Shown in pieces: positions 9,026 through 18,165 of a stretch of DNA of 64,000 nt. The DNA comes from Methanolacinia petrolearia DSM 11571 (GTDB lineage: Archaea; Halobacteriota; Methanomicrobia; Methanomicrobiales; Methanomicrobiaceae): positions 1,984,001 to 2,048,000 of the forward strand of contig NC_014507.1 in the NCBI RefSeq assembly GCF_000147875.1, read 5' to 3'. The position numbers were made by a program, and so were the translations under genes. The notes below the pieces were generated by a model. That model did no database searches. It saw nothing but the letters and a program-made list of their open reading frames with translations, and was not told where the DNA came from. Numbering within the stretch: the first letter of the stretch is position 1; every line of letters begins with the position of its first letter.

Positions 9026-10087
9026 TTATATAAAATACTGCCATACCGCGAACAGGAACTCAAACCCGATCAGCAGTATAACAATCCATTCCAGGAAATA
9101 GGAATGCTGGATTCTTACCTCGTCCGAAAGCATCGAGTAGTTCTCCCTCAGGACATCGATCTTTCTCGTAACGCTGCCGCTCCACTGGCCGATCCTGAAC
9201 TCCTTCAGTGCAGTCTCGTAAACCCTTGCGTAATAGACATCCTCGGTGACCTTAATGAGGTTGTTCACTCTCTCGATAATCTCGTAGAGATCAGCGTAGA
9301 TCTCCATCGTGACAACCATGATCCCGTGGTACCTGTACATCCTCCAGAACCAGTACATCCTGTCGGCATCCTCGATGTCGTCATACATATTTTCAATCCG
9401 GTTCGTAAGCTCGCGATCATAGTACCTGAACTCGAACACCTGGACATTTGCATATTCTATGAGATCGATGATATCATCCGGAGATTCGGGCGAGATTATC
9501 AGTGCACCGTCCCAGGATATGATCACCTTGTCGTTGCGGCTGTAGCTCAGAACATTCCTTAAAGTCTCGTCCCTGAACTGATCCGAGAAGTCCGTTCCGT
9601 CGCACAGGAAGAGAGACACCGGATCGGGGGCATCAGTCTCCTTTTCGACCGTATAGATCGTATAATCCTCGTAGAAATCCTCCTCTATCACGAAGTCGCG
9701 GATATATATCGAGAAGATCTCGTCGAGGGTTTTCAGCGTAGTGTAAAAATGATCAGACAGACAATCCTTGTCGCCGAACGACAATGCGGTTTCATAAAGG
9801 ACGGCAGGACTACTCTCCCCGAGATCGCAGATGATACAGATACTGATTACACCGATATCGAGAATCTTTACCGACATCGACATCTCGTATGTTTTTCCAC
9901 CCGCCTCAACCGTAATCTGCCCCATATTAAGCACGAGCGGAGGCTTATCCATGACAATAGATTTTGGGTGAATCCTCCTGAAACGGGCCCTCGACGTAAT
10001 ATACTTCTCCGCAAATGCCTCTTCAAGTTCGTCGAGATTTACCGCCATCCCGGCATCGTATATCCTGTAAAACCGGATAGTTGTCAT
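9026..10087 (-). CDS. DUF155/RMND1-like protein with C-terminal membrane anchor
   Basis: 353 residues from the ATG at 10087, chosen because GGTGGAT lies 8 bp upstream; a TTG at 10096 is the alternative. The N-terminal half is a mixed alpha/beta region. Residues of about 215-320 are long charged helices, and the protein ends with HSYFLEWIVILLIGFEFLF, a single membrane helix next to the tail. That order, with LEWxIIxLI near the end, matches the DUF155 (Rmd1/RMND1/Sif2-3) family, in which the bulk of the protein is cytosolic. Function in archaea is unknown. Confidence 0.55.
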   Translation of the reverse strand: MTTIRFYRIYDAGMAVNLDELEEAFAEKYITSRARFRRIHPKSIVMDKPPLVLNMGQITVEAGGKTYEMSMSVKILDIGVISICIICDLGESSPAVLYETALSFGDKDCLSDHFYTTLKTLDEIFSIYIRDFVIEEDFYEDYTIYTVEKETDAPDPVSLFLCDGTDFSDQFRDETLRNVLSYSRNDKVIISWDGALIISPESPDDIIDLIEYANVQVFEFRYYDRELTNRIENMYDDIEDADRMYWFWRMYRYHGIMVVTMEIYADLYEIIERVNNLIKVTEDVYYARVYETALKEFRIGQWSGSVTRKIDVLRENYSMLSDEVRIQHSYFLEWIVILLIGFEFLFAVWQYFI

Positions 10088-10371
10088 GTTAATCAATCCA
10101 CCTGGATAATATCTCCATATGAGGATGCAAACGATATAAACTCTCGCGGGCGGTTAAAAACGGGAATACTAATTCCTTCGATAAACCGAGATTTCCCCCA
10201 CTAAAACCGTGTGAAATCCGTGACACAGAAATACGCGCCGCCGGAGTGCAGGCAGACTGCACCCGTCCCGGAAACCTGTCTCCTGTATTCTTTGAATCGA
10301 TCCGTTCCGCACCGGAAATGCAGCCTTCAAAACCTATAACTAATCAGAAAATAAACCAGAATCTGCAGGAA

Positions 10372-11046
10372 ATGGATGATTCAGTAATTCACGCTATAAG
10401 CATCCTGAGCGACAACTCAAAAGGCGTATTACGGGATGTTTCAGATATTATGGCTTCGAACGAAGCAAATATCGTCATGGCCCAGGCTTCCGTCCTCCAG
10501 GGCGGCCCGAGCATGGGAAGATCTTTTCTCTACTTCGAATACGAAGAGATAAACGAAACGGGAAAACTACTTGAGGAACTGAGAAGTCTCCCGTGCGTCC
10601 ATGAGGTGAGGACATATCAGCCGTTATCCAGAATATACGGAAAAAGAATCATAATACTCGGCGGCGGAGCACAGGTCGCACAGGTCGCGATGGGTGCAGT
10701 CAACGAAGCGGACCGCCACAATATCAGGGGGGAAAGGATCTCCGTAGACACGATCCCCCTCGTAGGCGAGATGACCCTTGCCGATTCCATCGATGCCGTG
10801 TGCAGACTCCCGAGAGTCTCCGTTCTCGTCCTTGCAGGCTCACTTATGGGCGGCGAAGTCTCCCGTGCTGTAGAGCGTGTAAAGGAGTTCGGAATACCGG
10901 TAATCTCGCTCAATATGGCAGGAAGCGTACCGCAGCATGCGGATCTCGTCGTAACCGACCCGATCCAGGCAGGAGTATTCGCGGTTATGCAGGCGAGCGA
11001 TCTCGCCGTCTTCAATATCGACAGGGTAAGGGGGCGTGTATTCTGA
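10372..11046 (+). CDS. ACT-domain/DUF5612 protein
   Basis: 224 residues from the ATG at 10372, where conserved sequence begins; the frame is open further upstream but that part looks non-coding. Residues 1-75 look like an ACT domain (VIHAISILSDNSKGVLRDVSDIM), the ligand-binding module of amino-acid-responsive enzymes. The rest contains a nucleotide-binding-like GKRIIILGGGAQVAQVAMG and a glycine-rich Rossmann-type segment. It is likely a cytosolic amino-acid-sensing regulatory protein of unknown target. Its stop codon overlaps or abuts the sua5 start, so the two are probably translationally coupled. Confidence 0.65.
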   Translation: MDDSVIHAISILSDNSKGVLRDVSDIMASNEANIVMAQASVLQGGPSMGRSFLYFEYEEINETGKLLEELRSLPCVHEVRTYQPLSRIYGKRIIILGGGAQVAQVAMGAVNEADRHNIRGERISVDTIPLVGEMTLADSIDAVCRLPRVSVLVLAGSLMGGEVSRAVERVKEFGIPVISLNMAGSVPQHADLVVTDPIQAGVFAVMQASDLAVFNIDRVRGRVF

Positions 11047-11054
11047 GGCTCAAA

Positions 11055-11621
11055 ATAGATGAAGCGGTACGGGTTCTCAGGAGAGACGGGATAATCGTAT
11101 ATCCCACGGAGACGGTTTACGGGCTCGGGTGCGACGCCCTTTCGGATGAAGCCGTCAGCCGTCTCTATGAGGCTAAATGCCGCCCTCTCTCAAAACCAGT
11201 CTCGATTGCAGTATCCGATATGGAGATGCTCCATGCAGTGGCAATAATCGATGAAGCGGAAGAAAAATTCATAAAACGATTCCTTCCCGGCCCTGTCACT
11301 GTTATAGTTCGTGCGAAAAAATGCATCCCTCCCGTCCTTACAGGAGGGACCGGCCTAATCGGAATCAGGATGCCGGACAACGATATCGCAATAGAAATCA
11401 TAGAAAAATTCGGATCGCCCATTACATCCACGAGTGCAAACCTGTCTGGAGACATCAGCCCGGTCACGGTAAGCCAGGTGAATGTAATATACGATCACAT
11501 CATCGACTCCGGAACACTCCCCGGAAACCCGAGCACGGTCGTGGATCTCGTAAACAGGAAGATAGTACGTGCCGGAGCCCAGATCGAGGAAGTGGCCTCT
11601 TTTATCGCTGAAATGGATTGA
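11055..11621 (+). CDS. sua5: Threonylcarbamoyl-AMP synthase (Sua5/YrdC); non-canonical start
   Basis: About 188 residues of the YrdC domain: DGIIVYPTETVYGLGCDAL, KCRPLSKPVSIAV and STSANLSGD are conserved nucleotide/bicarbonate-binding motifs. The enzyme makes threonylcarbamoyl-AMP from Thr, bicarbonate and ATP for the t6A37 modification of ANN-decoding tRNAs; the KEOPS subunit Pcc1 that completes the pathway is at 42926-43198. No ATG, GTG or TTG occurs in frame between 10800 and the conserved core. The start given is ATA 11055, six bases after GAGG; ATT 11040 and CTG 11043 are alternatives. The archaeal Sua5 C-terminal domain is absent, so it is a YrdC-type short form. Confidence 0.85.
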   Translation: MDEAVRVLRRDGIIVYPTETVYGLGCDALSDEAVSRLYEAKCRPLSKPVSIAVSDMEMLHAVAIIDEAEEKFIKRFLPGPVTVIVRAKKCIPPVLTGGTGLIGIRMPDNDIAIEIIEKFGSPITSTSANLSGDISPVTVSQVNVIYDHIIDSGTLPGNPSTVVDLVNRKIVRAGAQIEEVASFIAEMD

Positions 11622-11627
11622 TTTTTT

Positions 11628-12557
11628 ATGAAACAGATCAGACTGAGAGATTTTATCGAAGACCGGGATGGCTGCATCTACGCCGTTTCGGCCTACGATA
11701 ACGACAAAGCCGTAGGCTGCATCCTTAGATACGTACCCGACGAAAACGGCAGCAGGCAGTCTCCCGACGGAACCAGGTATACGAAATACGATTTTGAGGA
11801 GGCCTTCGATTATATCAGGAAGAACAAACCCGAATATCTCGATACAGTTCATCGCGTCCCGCTCGGGGATATAAAAAAGGTGCACAAACCCGAGGAGAAG
11901 ATCCAGAGCATCTGCCAAAGGGATAAAAGAGTGGATAAACTCGTATCCCTCTTCGATGTTCCGCCCGGAAATACAGGATGCACCGGCTCTCTTCTTGTGG
12001 GGCTTGAAAACGAGACCTCTGATATCGACATGGTCGTGTACGGGGATCACTGGTTTACCGCACAAAAAAACCTCATGAACGCCGTAGAAAGAGGCGGGAT
12101 GAAACCGCTGTCTGAAGAACTCTGGAAGAAGGTCTACAACAAGCGGGTTCCCGAGATCGATTACGAGACATTCGTCCTGCATGAAAAGAGGAAATGGAAC
12201 AGGGGAGAGATCGACGGAACATACTTCGATCTTCTCTACACGAGAGATTACGGCGATCTGAACAGGGTCAATATATCTAAAGGCGATGTCCTCGGTAAGA
12301 AGACGATCGAAGCCGAAGTCACCGATTCATCCCTGATATTCGACAGTCCGGCGATCTATTCGATCGATCACGACGAGATCTCCAAAGTCCTGTCGTTCAC
12401 TCATACATACAGCGGGCAGGCGGTTTCCGGAGAGATCATCGAGGCATGCGGATACGTCGAGGATCACGGAAATGAAAAGTGGCTCGTGATCGGATCTACA
12501 CGCGAGGCAAAGGGCGAGTATATAATATCGAAGACTCTTATCGAAAATTCAGGATAG
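11628..12557 (+). CDS. Nucleotidyltransferase-fold protein
   Basis: 309 residues. TGSLLVGLENETSDIDMVVYG is the Pol-beta superfamily signature (GS followed by a DxD pair, SDID), so a metal-dependent nucleotidyl transfer is likely. The N-terminal 60 residues resemble an archaeal domain with a conserved SPDGTRYTKYDFE segment. The C-terminal 60 residues look like a small beta barrel. Substrate unknown. It follows sua5 by 6 bp on the same strand, so it is probably cotranscribed with DUF5612-sua5, and a link to RNA metabolism is plausible but unproven. Confidence 0.7.
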   Translation: MKQIRLRDFIEDRDGCIYAVSAYDNDKAVGCILRYVPDENGSRQSPDGTRYTKYDFEEAFDYIRKNKPEYLDTVHRVPLGDIKKVHKPEEKIQSICQRDKRVDKLVSLFDVPPGNTGCTGSLLVGLENETSDIDMVVYGDHWFTAQKNLMNAVERGGMKPLSEELWKKVYNKRVPEIDYETFVLHEKRKWNRGEIDGTYFDLLYTRDYGDLNRVNISKGDVLGKKTIEAEVTDSSLIFDSPAIYSIDHDEISKVLSFTHTYSGQAVSGEIIEACGYVEDHGNEKWLVIGSTREAKGEYIISKTLIENSG

Positions 12558-12601
12558 ATTTTTGGATTTATAATATTCTTAATACTTTTTTCCGAAAAGG
12601 A

Positions 12602-13087
12602 TTATTCCGGATTGTTTCCCGCCAGTGAAACGACCTTCGCCTTTACCTCTTCCGCGTGGCCTTTGACCTTCACCTTCGGCCAGACCTCAACGATTACGCC
12701 CTCGGGATTTATCAGGTATGTCGTCCTGTCTACACCGAAGTATTCCCTCCCGTATAGTTTCTTCTTCTGCCAGACACCGTATTTTTCCAGGACAACATGA
12801 GTCTCGTCTGACAGCAGGATGAGATCGAGGGAATGCTTCTTCATGAATTTTTCATGGCTTTCACATGAATCAGGGCTGATCCCGATTACAATCGTATTCA
12901 TCCCCCTGAAATCGCTCATCTCAGCCGAAAATGTCTGTGCCTCAAGCGTGCAGCCGGTTGTGTTGTCCTTCGGGTAAAAATAAAGAATAACCCACCTTCC
13001 CCTGAACGCTTCGATACAAACCTCCGAATGCCAGGAATCAGGGAGGCAGAACGGTGGTGCGGTCTCTCCTACAGCTATCAGATCCAT
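12602..13087 (-). CDS. bcp: Peroxiredoxin, Bcp/PrxQ type
   Basis: 161 residues from the ATG at 13087; a GTG three codons upstream is the alternative. The fold motifs of a thioredoxin-like peroxidase are visible: ETAPPFCLP at the N-terminus, VILYFYPKDNTTGCTLEAQTF around the peroxidatic Cys (the usual TPGC reads TTGC), and GVDRTTYLINPEG. The second, resolving Cys normally five residues after the first is absent, so it is a 1-Cys variant or uses a distant cysteine. Role: reduction of peroxides in the cytosol. Confidence 0.9.
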   Translation of the reverse strand: MDLIAVGETAPPFCLPDSWHSEVCIEAFRGRWVILYFYPKDNTTGCTLEAQTFSAEMSDFRGMNTIVIGISPDSCESHEKFMKKHSLDLILLSDETHVVLEKYGVWQKKKLYGREYFGVDRTTYLINPEGVIVEVWPKVKVKGHAEEVKAKVVSLAGNNPE

Positions 13088-13203
13088 AATATTCACAGCA
13101 GATAGTGAGCAGACGGGAATAAATAACTATTTATCATGTGCACTAGCTGTAAGCCTTCGGATTTATAAACCGGCAACATACACTTATAATTAGGGAGATT
13201 GAG

Positions 13204-13923
13204 ATGCCGGTAATAAAAACTGAAAAGATCGCAAAGGAATACGGAGATTTAAAGGCCGTCGACGGGGTCAGCCTGGAAGTCGAAAAGGGCAGTCTTTTCG
13301 GACTCCTGGGGCCGAACGGCTCGGGGAAGACAACCATGATCAGGATGCTCACCGGCCAGATCAAACCTTCATCGGGTTCTGCCGAGGTTCTCGGCACCGA
13401 TCCGGCAAAGGAAGGCATAAAGGTCAGGGAGCTCGTAGGAATTATTCCGGAACAGGAGACACCTCCGAGTTTTCTCACAGCCGGCGAATACCTGTCGTTT
13501 GTAGCAAAGATCAGAAAGATCGAAGGAACTGAACTTGAAGAAAAATCGGACTGGTGGTTCGACTATCTCGACTTCGCAGATAAAAAAGATGTCCTCTGCA
13601 AAGACCTGTCACGCGGGACAAGACAGAAGCTTATGTTTGCACAGGCTTTCCTTCACGAACCCGAAGTCGCACTGATCGACGAACCGCTGATAAACCTCGA
13701 CCCGGTTATGCAGAGGAAAGTGAAGGAGTTCCTGAAAGATTATGCCGCTTCGGGCAACACGATCTTTCTCTCAACGCACATCCTCGAGATCGCAGAGGAG
13801 ATCTGCACCGAATTTGCAATACTACACAAGGGGAAACTCCTTCACACGGGAAAAACGGACGAACTGAAAGAAAAAGGCGTCCATCTCGACGATTTCTTCA
13901 TGGAACTCGTGGAGCGGAGCTGA
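13204..13923 (+). CDS. ABC transporter ATP-binding protein
   Basis: 239 residues. Walker A is GPNGSGKTT at about 37-45, the signature reads LSRGTRQKL (LSGG changed to LSRG), Walker B with the catalytic Glu is VALIDEPLINLDP, and the H-loop is STHILE. The order and the short helical domain fit ABC-2 type exporters (DrrA/NatA-like). It is followed after 4 bp by its likely permease. GGAGATTGAG precedes the ATG as SD. Substrate unknown. Confidence 0.92.
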   Translation: MPVIKTEKIAKEYGDLKAVDGVSLEVEKGSLFGLLGPNGSGKTTMIRMLTGQIKPSSGSAEVLGTDPAKEGIKVRELVGIIPEQETPPSFLTAGEYLSFVAKIRKIEGTELEEKSDWWFDYLDFADKKDVLCKDLSRGTRQKLMFAQAFLHEPEVALIDEPLINLDPVMQRKVKEFLKDYAASGNTIFLSTHILEIAEEICTEFAILHKGKLLHTGKTDELKEKGVHLDDFFMELVERS

Positions 13924-13927
13924 AAAG

Positions 13928-15340
13928 ATGCTCACACTGTTTGCAAACATGTTCAGGGAGGAGTGGCGTATGCACTCCACGCTCTTCGGCAGCCTCAATT
14001 TCGCCCTCTTCCCCGTTCTGATATTTGCTATCGCGTTCATGGGCACATTTATCCTGCCCCTTATATCGAATGTTATGGACATCATGCTCCTGAGCATCAC
14101 AGTACATGCACAGTTCGTTCTCCTCGGGATAATGGTCGGGTCTTTCGGAATCATGGGGAAGGAGGTGATGAACCGGCGATTCGGACAGGGAAGCCTGATC
14201 GCATATTCGGCACGGAGCCTGCCGGTCTCGGAGCGGATTGTTTTTCTCAATTTCGTTGTAAAGGATATCGTTTATTACTTCATTCTCTGGGTTCTTCCTT
14301 TCGGGCTGGGATTTCTGGTCGCATCCCCCTTCAACGGAATCGGGATTCAATACCCCCTGTTGCTGCTGCTTACGATGTCGCTAGGATTCCTTTTTGGATT
14401 ATGCACGATCTTCCTGTTATCTGCGATCTATTCGAGGAGCAAAACGGCGCTGTTTGCAGTCCTGGCAGCGATCATCATTGCATTCCTGGCGGCAGGAACA
14501 ATGTATCCACCCGAAACGATCTTATCAGCCCTTATTCTTCCGGTTCTCCTCTTCAACTCGTTTACAATTTCCGGGCTTGTGTTCACTATCTGCATAATTG
14601 CGATCCTCTTCGCACTCTCCATAGCATTCTTTACCCCCGCAGACACTGGTTCTGAAAAGCACTACCGGAACATACTGGATTCGTTCTCTCAAAGACTTGG
14701 ATTTTTAAAAGAAAACACCCTCGTCGCAAAGGATTTCATCGACCTCTACAGGAGCGGAATCGGAGTCGGCCAGATCATCTTTTCCTTTATTCTTCCGCTG
14801 GGACTGATCTGGCTGGTATTGTCATTCCTGACCGGTTTCATTACACAGGACAATATCCTGTTTACGATCGCTGTCGTAACCGGCATCATCGCGTCGACGA
14901 TGTACACATGGCTCACAGAGTTCGATTCGATCTCCGTATATCATTTTCTTCCCCTGAATATTTCGTCGGTTATAAGGGCGAAGGTCGGGACATTCACTGT
15001 CCTGCAGGCGATCCCGGTCATATTTTTAGTTGCAGTCGGGCTTCTCTCAGGCGATCCGGAAAGCATCCCCAATGCAGTCGTTCTCTGCCTCTCGATCTCT
15101 TTCTTCGAACTGGCCCTTATGATCAGGATGTGCGGACTTCAGCCGGGAGCGATGATCTACAATGTAAAGGTATTTTTAACATACATACTCGTAACCGGCC
15201 CGGTGATTCTCGTTCTCCTCGGGCTGACATTTGTCAGTACGTACCTGGCGTATTTTTCAGTAATCCTCTTTATACCTGCGTGGCTCCTGATCAAAAGCGG
15301 TTTTAGGAAATGGGATTCTGCCGATTATGCAGGATTTTAA
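13928..15340 (+). CDS. ABC transporter permease
   Basis: 470 residues with about 12 predicted membrane helices in two groups: about 30-240, then a hydrophilic loop around 245-285 containing RNILDSFSQRLGFLKEN, then about 285-465. It starts 4 bp after the ATPase gene, and the pair forms one complete exporter with fused membrane halves. No substrate-specific motif is recognisable; ABC-2 permeases of this type export lipids, drugs or ions. Confidence 0.85.
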   Translation: MLTLFANMFREEWRMHSTLFGSLNFALFPVLIFAIAFMGTFILPLISNVMDIMLLSITVHAQFVLLGIMVGSFGIMGKEVMNRRFGQGSLIAYSARSLPVSERIVFLNFVVKDIVYYFILWVLPFGLGFLVASPFNGIGIQYPLLLLLTMSLGFLFGLCTIFLLSAIYSRSKTALFAVLAAIIIAFLAAGTMYPPETILSALILPVLLFNSFTISGLVFTICIIAILFALSIAFFTPADTGSEKHYRNILDSFSQRLGFLKENTLVAKDFIDLYRSGIGVGQIIFSFILPLGLIWLVLSFLTGFITQDNILFTIAVVTGIIASTMYTWLTEFDSISVYHFLPLNISSVIRAKVGTFTVLQAIPVIFLVAVGLLSGDPESIPNAVVLCLSISFFELALMIRMCGLQPGAMIYNVKVFLTYILVTGPVILVLLGLTFVSTYLAYFSVILFIPAWLLIKSGFRKWDSADYAGF

Positions 15341-15393
15341 AACAAATAAGCCCTGAAAAAAGGTAGTTTTTGAATCTCCATACACCATAAATT

Positions 15394-16113
15394 TTAACTG
15401 TTTGAAATAGTGAACAAGGGTACCTGGATATCTCCGGAAGTAATTACCTTCCCCGAGTTCTTATCGATGATATCGTACGTCAGGACGTCGCCTGCATCGA
15501 TCCAAAACTGGTAGACCGCGTCATTGTTCATCCAGCAAAGTGAATTTGTATATTTATGAGTCTCATCATCATACATGCTAGTTACGAAATCGGCGTGTAA
15601 TACAAACCTGTCGCCCGGGTTCACCACGGTACCGTGATCCGGATATGTCTCCATATAAGTACCCCAGTTCCCGGAAAATCCAGCGATATTACCTTTATCA
15701 CCGATCGACCCGATATAGCTGTTACCGCCTTCATAAGGCGTATACGAATTCGACACGAGAGACTTCTCGTCGCTCTTCGACATTGAGCTAAGCTCCATAT
15801 CGATATTATTCAGGTTGATCGAATCACCGCCCTTGTGCTCGAAGACCACATAGACATCCGTCATTTTGCCATCTACTGCCGTCGGCCTGGCTATACCTTG
15901 TCCATAACGATCAGCCGAATTTGAGTCATAGGCACCATCGAACACTATCCCCGTGGCAAGGATCGCTGCCTGGGGAGCTGCGGAGGTATCACCGGCAACT
16001 CCTGACGCGAATGCCGAAACAACAGCGGCAAGGATGATTGTAACGACAAGCATCATCATAACACCCACAACAGGCGAGACTGCACTTTCATTTGATTGTT
16101 TTATGTCCTTCAT
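15394..16113 (-). CDS. Archaeal type IV pilin (distal gene of pair)
   Basis: 239 residues. The N-terminus ESAVSPVVGVMMMLVVTII is the archaeal pilin class III signal and hydrophobic assembly helix (DUF1628-type), cleaved just before the helix by a prepilin peptidase such as PibD/EppA. The remainder is a Ser/Asp/Gly-rich extracellular beta domain. It lies 6 bp behind the neighbouring pilin gene and shares its N-terminal 40 residues, while the C-terminal domains are unrelated in sequence, so the two subunits probably form or decorate the same surface filament. Confidence 0.85.
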   Translation of the reverse strand: MKDIKQSNESAVSPVVGVMMMLVVTIILAAVVSAFASGVAGDTSAAPQAAILATGIVFDGAYDSNSADRYGQGIARPTAVDGKMTDVYVVFEHKGGDSINLNNIDMELSSMSKSDEKSLVSNSYTPYEGGNSYIGSIGDKGNIAGFSGNWGTYMETYPDHGTVVNPGDRFVLHADFVTSMYDDETHKYTNSLCWMNNDAVYQFWIDAGDVLTYDIIDKNSGKVITSGDIQVPLFTISNS

Positions 16114-16119
16114 TTCATC

Positions 16120-16848
16120 TCACCCCTGTAATGCCACTGTTTCGTCCAGAATATACTTACCACTCGGGACGTGCAGGATCTTGACTTCGAGCTGGGCGTT
16201 CGAGGACACGCAGTCTTCCAAAACATCCACGGCATCATCATATGTGCTTGCATCGCCCGGGAATTCTTCTCCCGCCGGGACAAGCCCGAGCAGTTCGGCG
16301 GCACCGTAGGCCATGTATGTCCTCGCGATATCTCCCGGCATCCATGTAACTACCCCGAACCATGCAGGCGAATCGCCGGTTTCATTGATTCCCCCGATTA
16401 CATAACCGGTATAGGGAACAGTTACATTTTCCGTCGATTTACACGGATAGCCGTACTTCTGCTGGTCGTATACATGAGGCACACGTGAATACGAGGGGTG
16501 TCCCGCAAGAGAAGAAGAACTCAGGAGGGCATAAGGTGAGTCCGCGGCTTGTACATGCTTCACAACCGTGCTGTTGGGCAACGTAAGCCACGTTATAATC
16601 TCAACATCCTTCGTGGGAATGGGATCTCCACTGAGATGCTCTATACTGATGTCATATTCACCACTGGCTATATCTCCGCCGGTACTGATCCTTAAACTCG
16701 CCTGCGGTGCCACCTGCGTATCACCGGTGACACCCGAGGCAAAGGCTGAAACAACTGCTGCTAGAATAATTGTGACGACGAGCATCAGCATTACTCCCAC
16801 AACCGGAGAAACAGCACCATATTTTTCAACAACAATTCCTTTCTTCAT
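16120..16848 (-). CDS. Archaeal type IV pilin (proximal gene of pair)
   Basis: 242 residues with the signal/assembly helix AVSPVVGVMLMLVVTII, then SAFASGVTGDTQVAPQA, shared with the downstream pilin. The extracellular part includes VSSNAQLEVKILHVPSGKY near the end. An SD GGAG lies about 13 bp upstream of the ATG. It is the first gene of the pair, and the sequence just upstream holds a palindrome that could control both. Confidence 0.85.
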   Translation of the reverse strand: MKKGIVVEKYGAVSPVVGVMLMLVVTIILAAVVSAFASGVTGDTQVAPQASLRISTGGDIASGEYDISIEHLSGDPIPTKDVEIITWLTLPNSTVVKHVQAADSPYALLSSSSLAGHPSYSRVPHVYDQQKYGYPCKSTENVTVPYTGYVIGGINETGDSPAWFGVVTWMPGDIARTYMAYGAAELLGLVPAGEEFPGDASTYDDAVDVLEDCVSSNAQLEVKILHVPSGKYILDETVALQG

Positions 16849-16870
16849 TTTAATTGACTCTCCAAAAGTA

Positions 16871-16902
16871 CTACTTTAAAGATAAATATTCTTTAAAAGT
16901 AG
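16871..16902 (-). promoter_or_regulatory. Palindromic operator/promoter of pilin pair
   Basis: CTACTTTAAAG at 16871-16881 faces CTTTAAAAGTAG at 16891-16902 across the 9-bp AT core ATAAATATT. On the minus strand this core contains TATTTAT, the best TATA candidate for the pilin genes, so a dimeric repressor bound here would block TBP. The next 170 bp, up to the neighbouring gene, is AT-rich with no gene. Confidence 0.5.
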
Positions 16903-17083
16903 CATGATCAGATCGCGTCATCTTATTATATTAAAATATTGATCTTAGATTTAATATCAAGTACAACAAAATTATAAAAATATAATACAATAATTTGCAG
17001 AATTGATGGATCATTAAGCATAGAAATCCAAATTATCCGGAAAAAACCATCGATGCCCTAATTTTAACGGGAATAATAAAAGA

Positions 17084-18142
17084 TTATTTTTTGAAGAAGA
17101 AGATCAAACCGCACAGGAGCCCGGATATCACCAGAACAGGTGACAACGGGGAAGCCTGTGTCGGCGCCGAAGTTGTCGATGCAGTCTTTGCAACTGTCGA
17201 CGTGCCGGTTGCGGCACCTGTTTTACCGGTTACCTTCTCCTCTTCAGCATCCACCGATCCTTCTATGGCACCTCCAGGCATTACGAGCCCTTTGTTGTAT
17301 TCAAGAACATCGGGAATGGTGTCCACACCGTCGAGAGACTTAGGGAAATTGGTAAAGATAACCCTCTCCGCATCGATTCCGAGATCATTCAGGGCCTCTT
17401 CGACACCCTTGGCAAGCTCTCCGGACTGCATGTTCTCGATAACATACTTCACATTCGCGTATTTCTCAGGGTCCGCCTGGATCCTGTCGACAAGCTTTGC
17501 AGCTGTATAATTGCCGTTCATGTAAAAGTCAGGGGCGTAGAAGTCCACGATGTTTAATCCCAGCCACTGTTCAGCGGGTTTCTTCTGCCAGATCATCACA
17601 ATGACGTCCTGCCCGCCGATTGCCCCGGCCTCCTCATCAGAAAGATCAGCCAGGTTTATCGAATCGATGTACTCGGCATAGTTTCCCTCATAATAAGTCT
17701 CATTCCCGGGATCGGCAGCAATGAGCCAGCCCTTGACTTCATCCGCAAGCAGTACGGCATCGTCGGGTGTGTTCCATGACATATTAGGATCGCTGAGGAA
17801 TACCCAGTTGATCGTTCCGTAATCGTTCGCTTCCATGAACTCGTTCAGCGGCGGGATCACATACTGGCTGTCGACACTGCTGTTATGGCCCACGAAGAGA
17901 TCGGCAGTCGCAATAAAATCCCTGTTCATCTGGATCCTGTTGTTGATGATATCCCCCTGGAGATGTGGACAGATCGTCGGATCGGCGACATATATCGCAT
18001 CGACACGATCACCGCCGATCTGCGTTACAGGATCCCAAAGTACACTTGTCGTCGAAACGACATTCAGTGCGCAGACCGCGGGACAGCAGAGAACCAGAAC
18101 CGCGATTGCACAGATCGAAAAGAAAAAACCTAAACTTTTCAT
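17084..18142 (-). CDS. Metal ABC transporter substrate-binding protein (ZnuA-like)
   Basis: 352 residues: a signal peptide at 1-25, a cluster A-I (ZnuA/MntC/TroA-type) solute-binding fold, a Thr/Ser/Ala-rich stalk from about 300 and a C-terminal membrane anchor (PVLVISGLLCGLIFFFKK). It should capture a divalent metal outside the cell. The His-rich loop of zinc binders is absent; candidate ligands are His in PHLQGDI and VGHNSSVDS. It is encoded downstream of a permease and an ATPase in the same direction, forming a complete importer. Which metal is carried cannot be told. Confidence 0.8.
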   Translation of the reverse strand: MKSLGFFFSICAIAVLVLCCPAVCALNVVSTTSVLWDPVTQIGGDRVDAIYVADPTICPHLQGDIINNRIQMNRDFIATADLFVGHNSSVDSQYVIPPLNEFMEANDYGTINWVFLSDPNMSWNTPDDAVLLADEVKGWLIAADPGNETYYEGNYAEYIDSINLADLSDEEAGAIGGQDVIVMIWQKKPAEQWLGLNIVDFYAPDFYMNGNYTAAKLVDRIQADPEKYANVKYVIENMQSGELAKGVEEALNDLGIDAERVIFTNFPKSLDGVDTIPDVLEYNKGLVMPGGAIEGSVDAEEEKVTGKTGAATGTSTVAKTASTTSAPTQASPLSPVLVISGLLCGLIFFFKK

Positions 18143-18165
18143 AAAAAGTTGTTAAGAAATATTAT

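Noticed and set aside
10246-10262. Small hairpin GTGCAG/CTGCAC upstream of the DUF5612 gene
   Set aside because: Six base pairs with a five-base loop is not more than expected by chance, and no T run or SD is involved.
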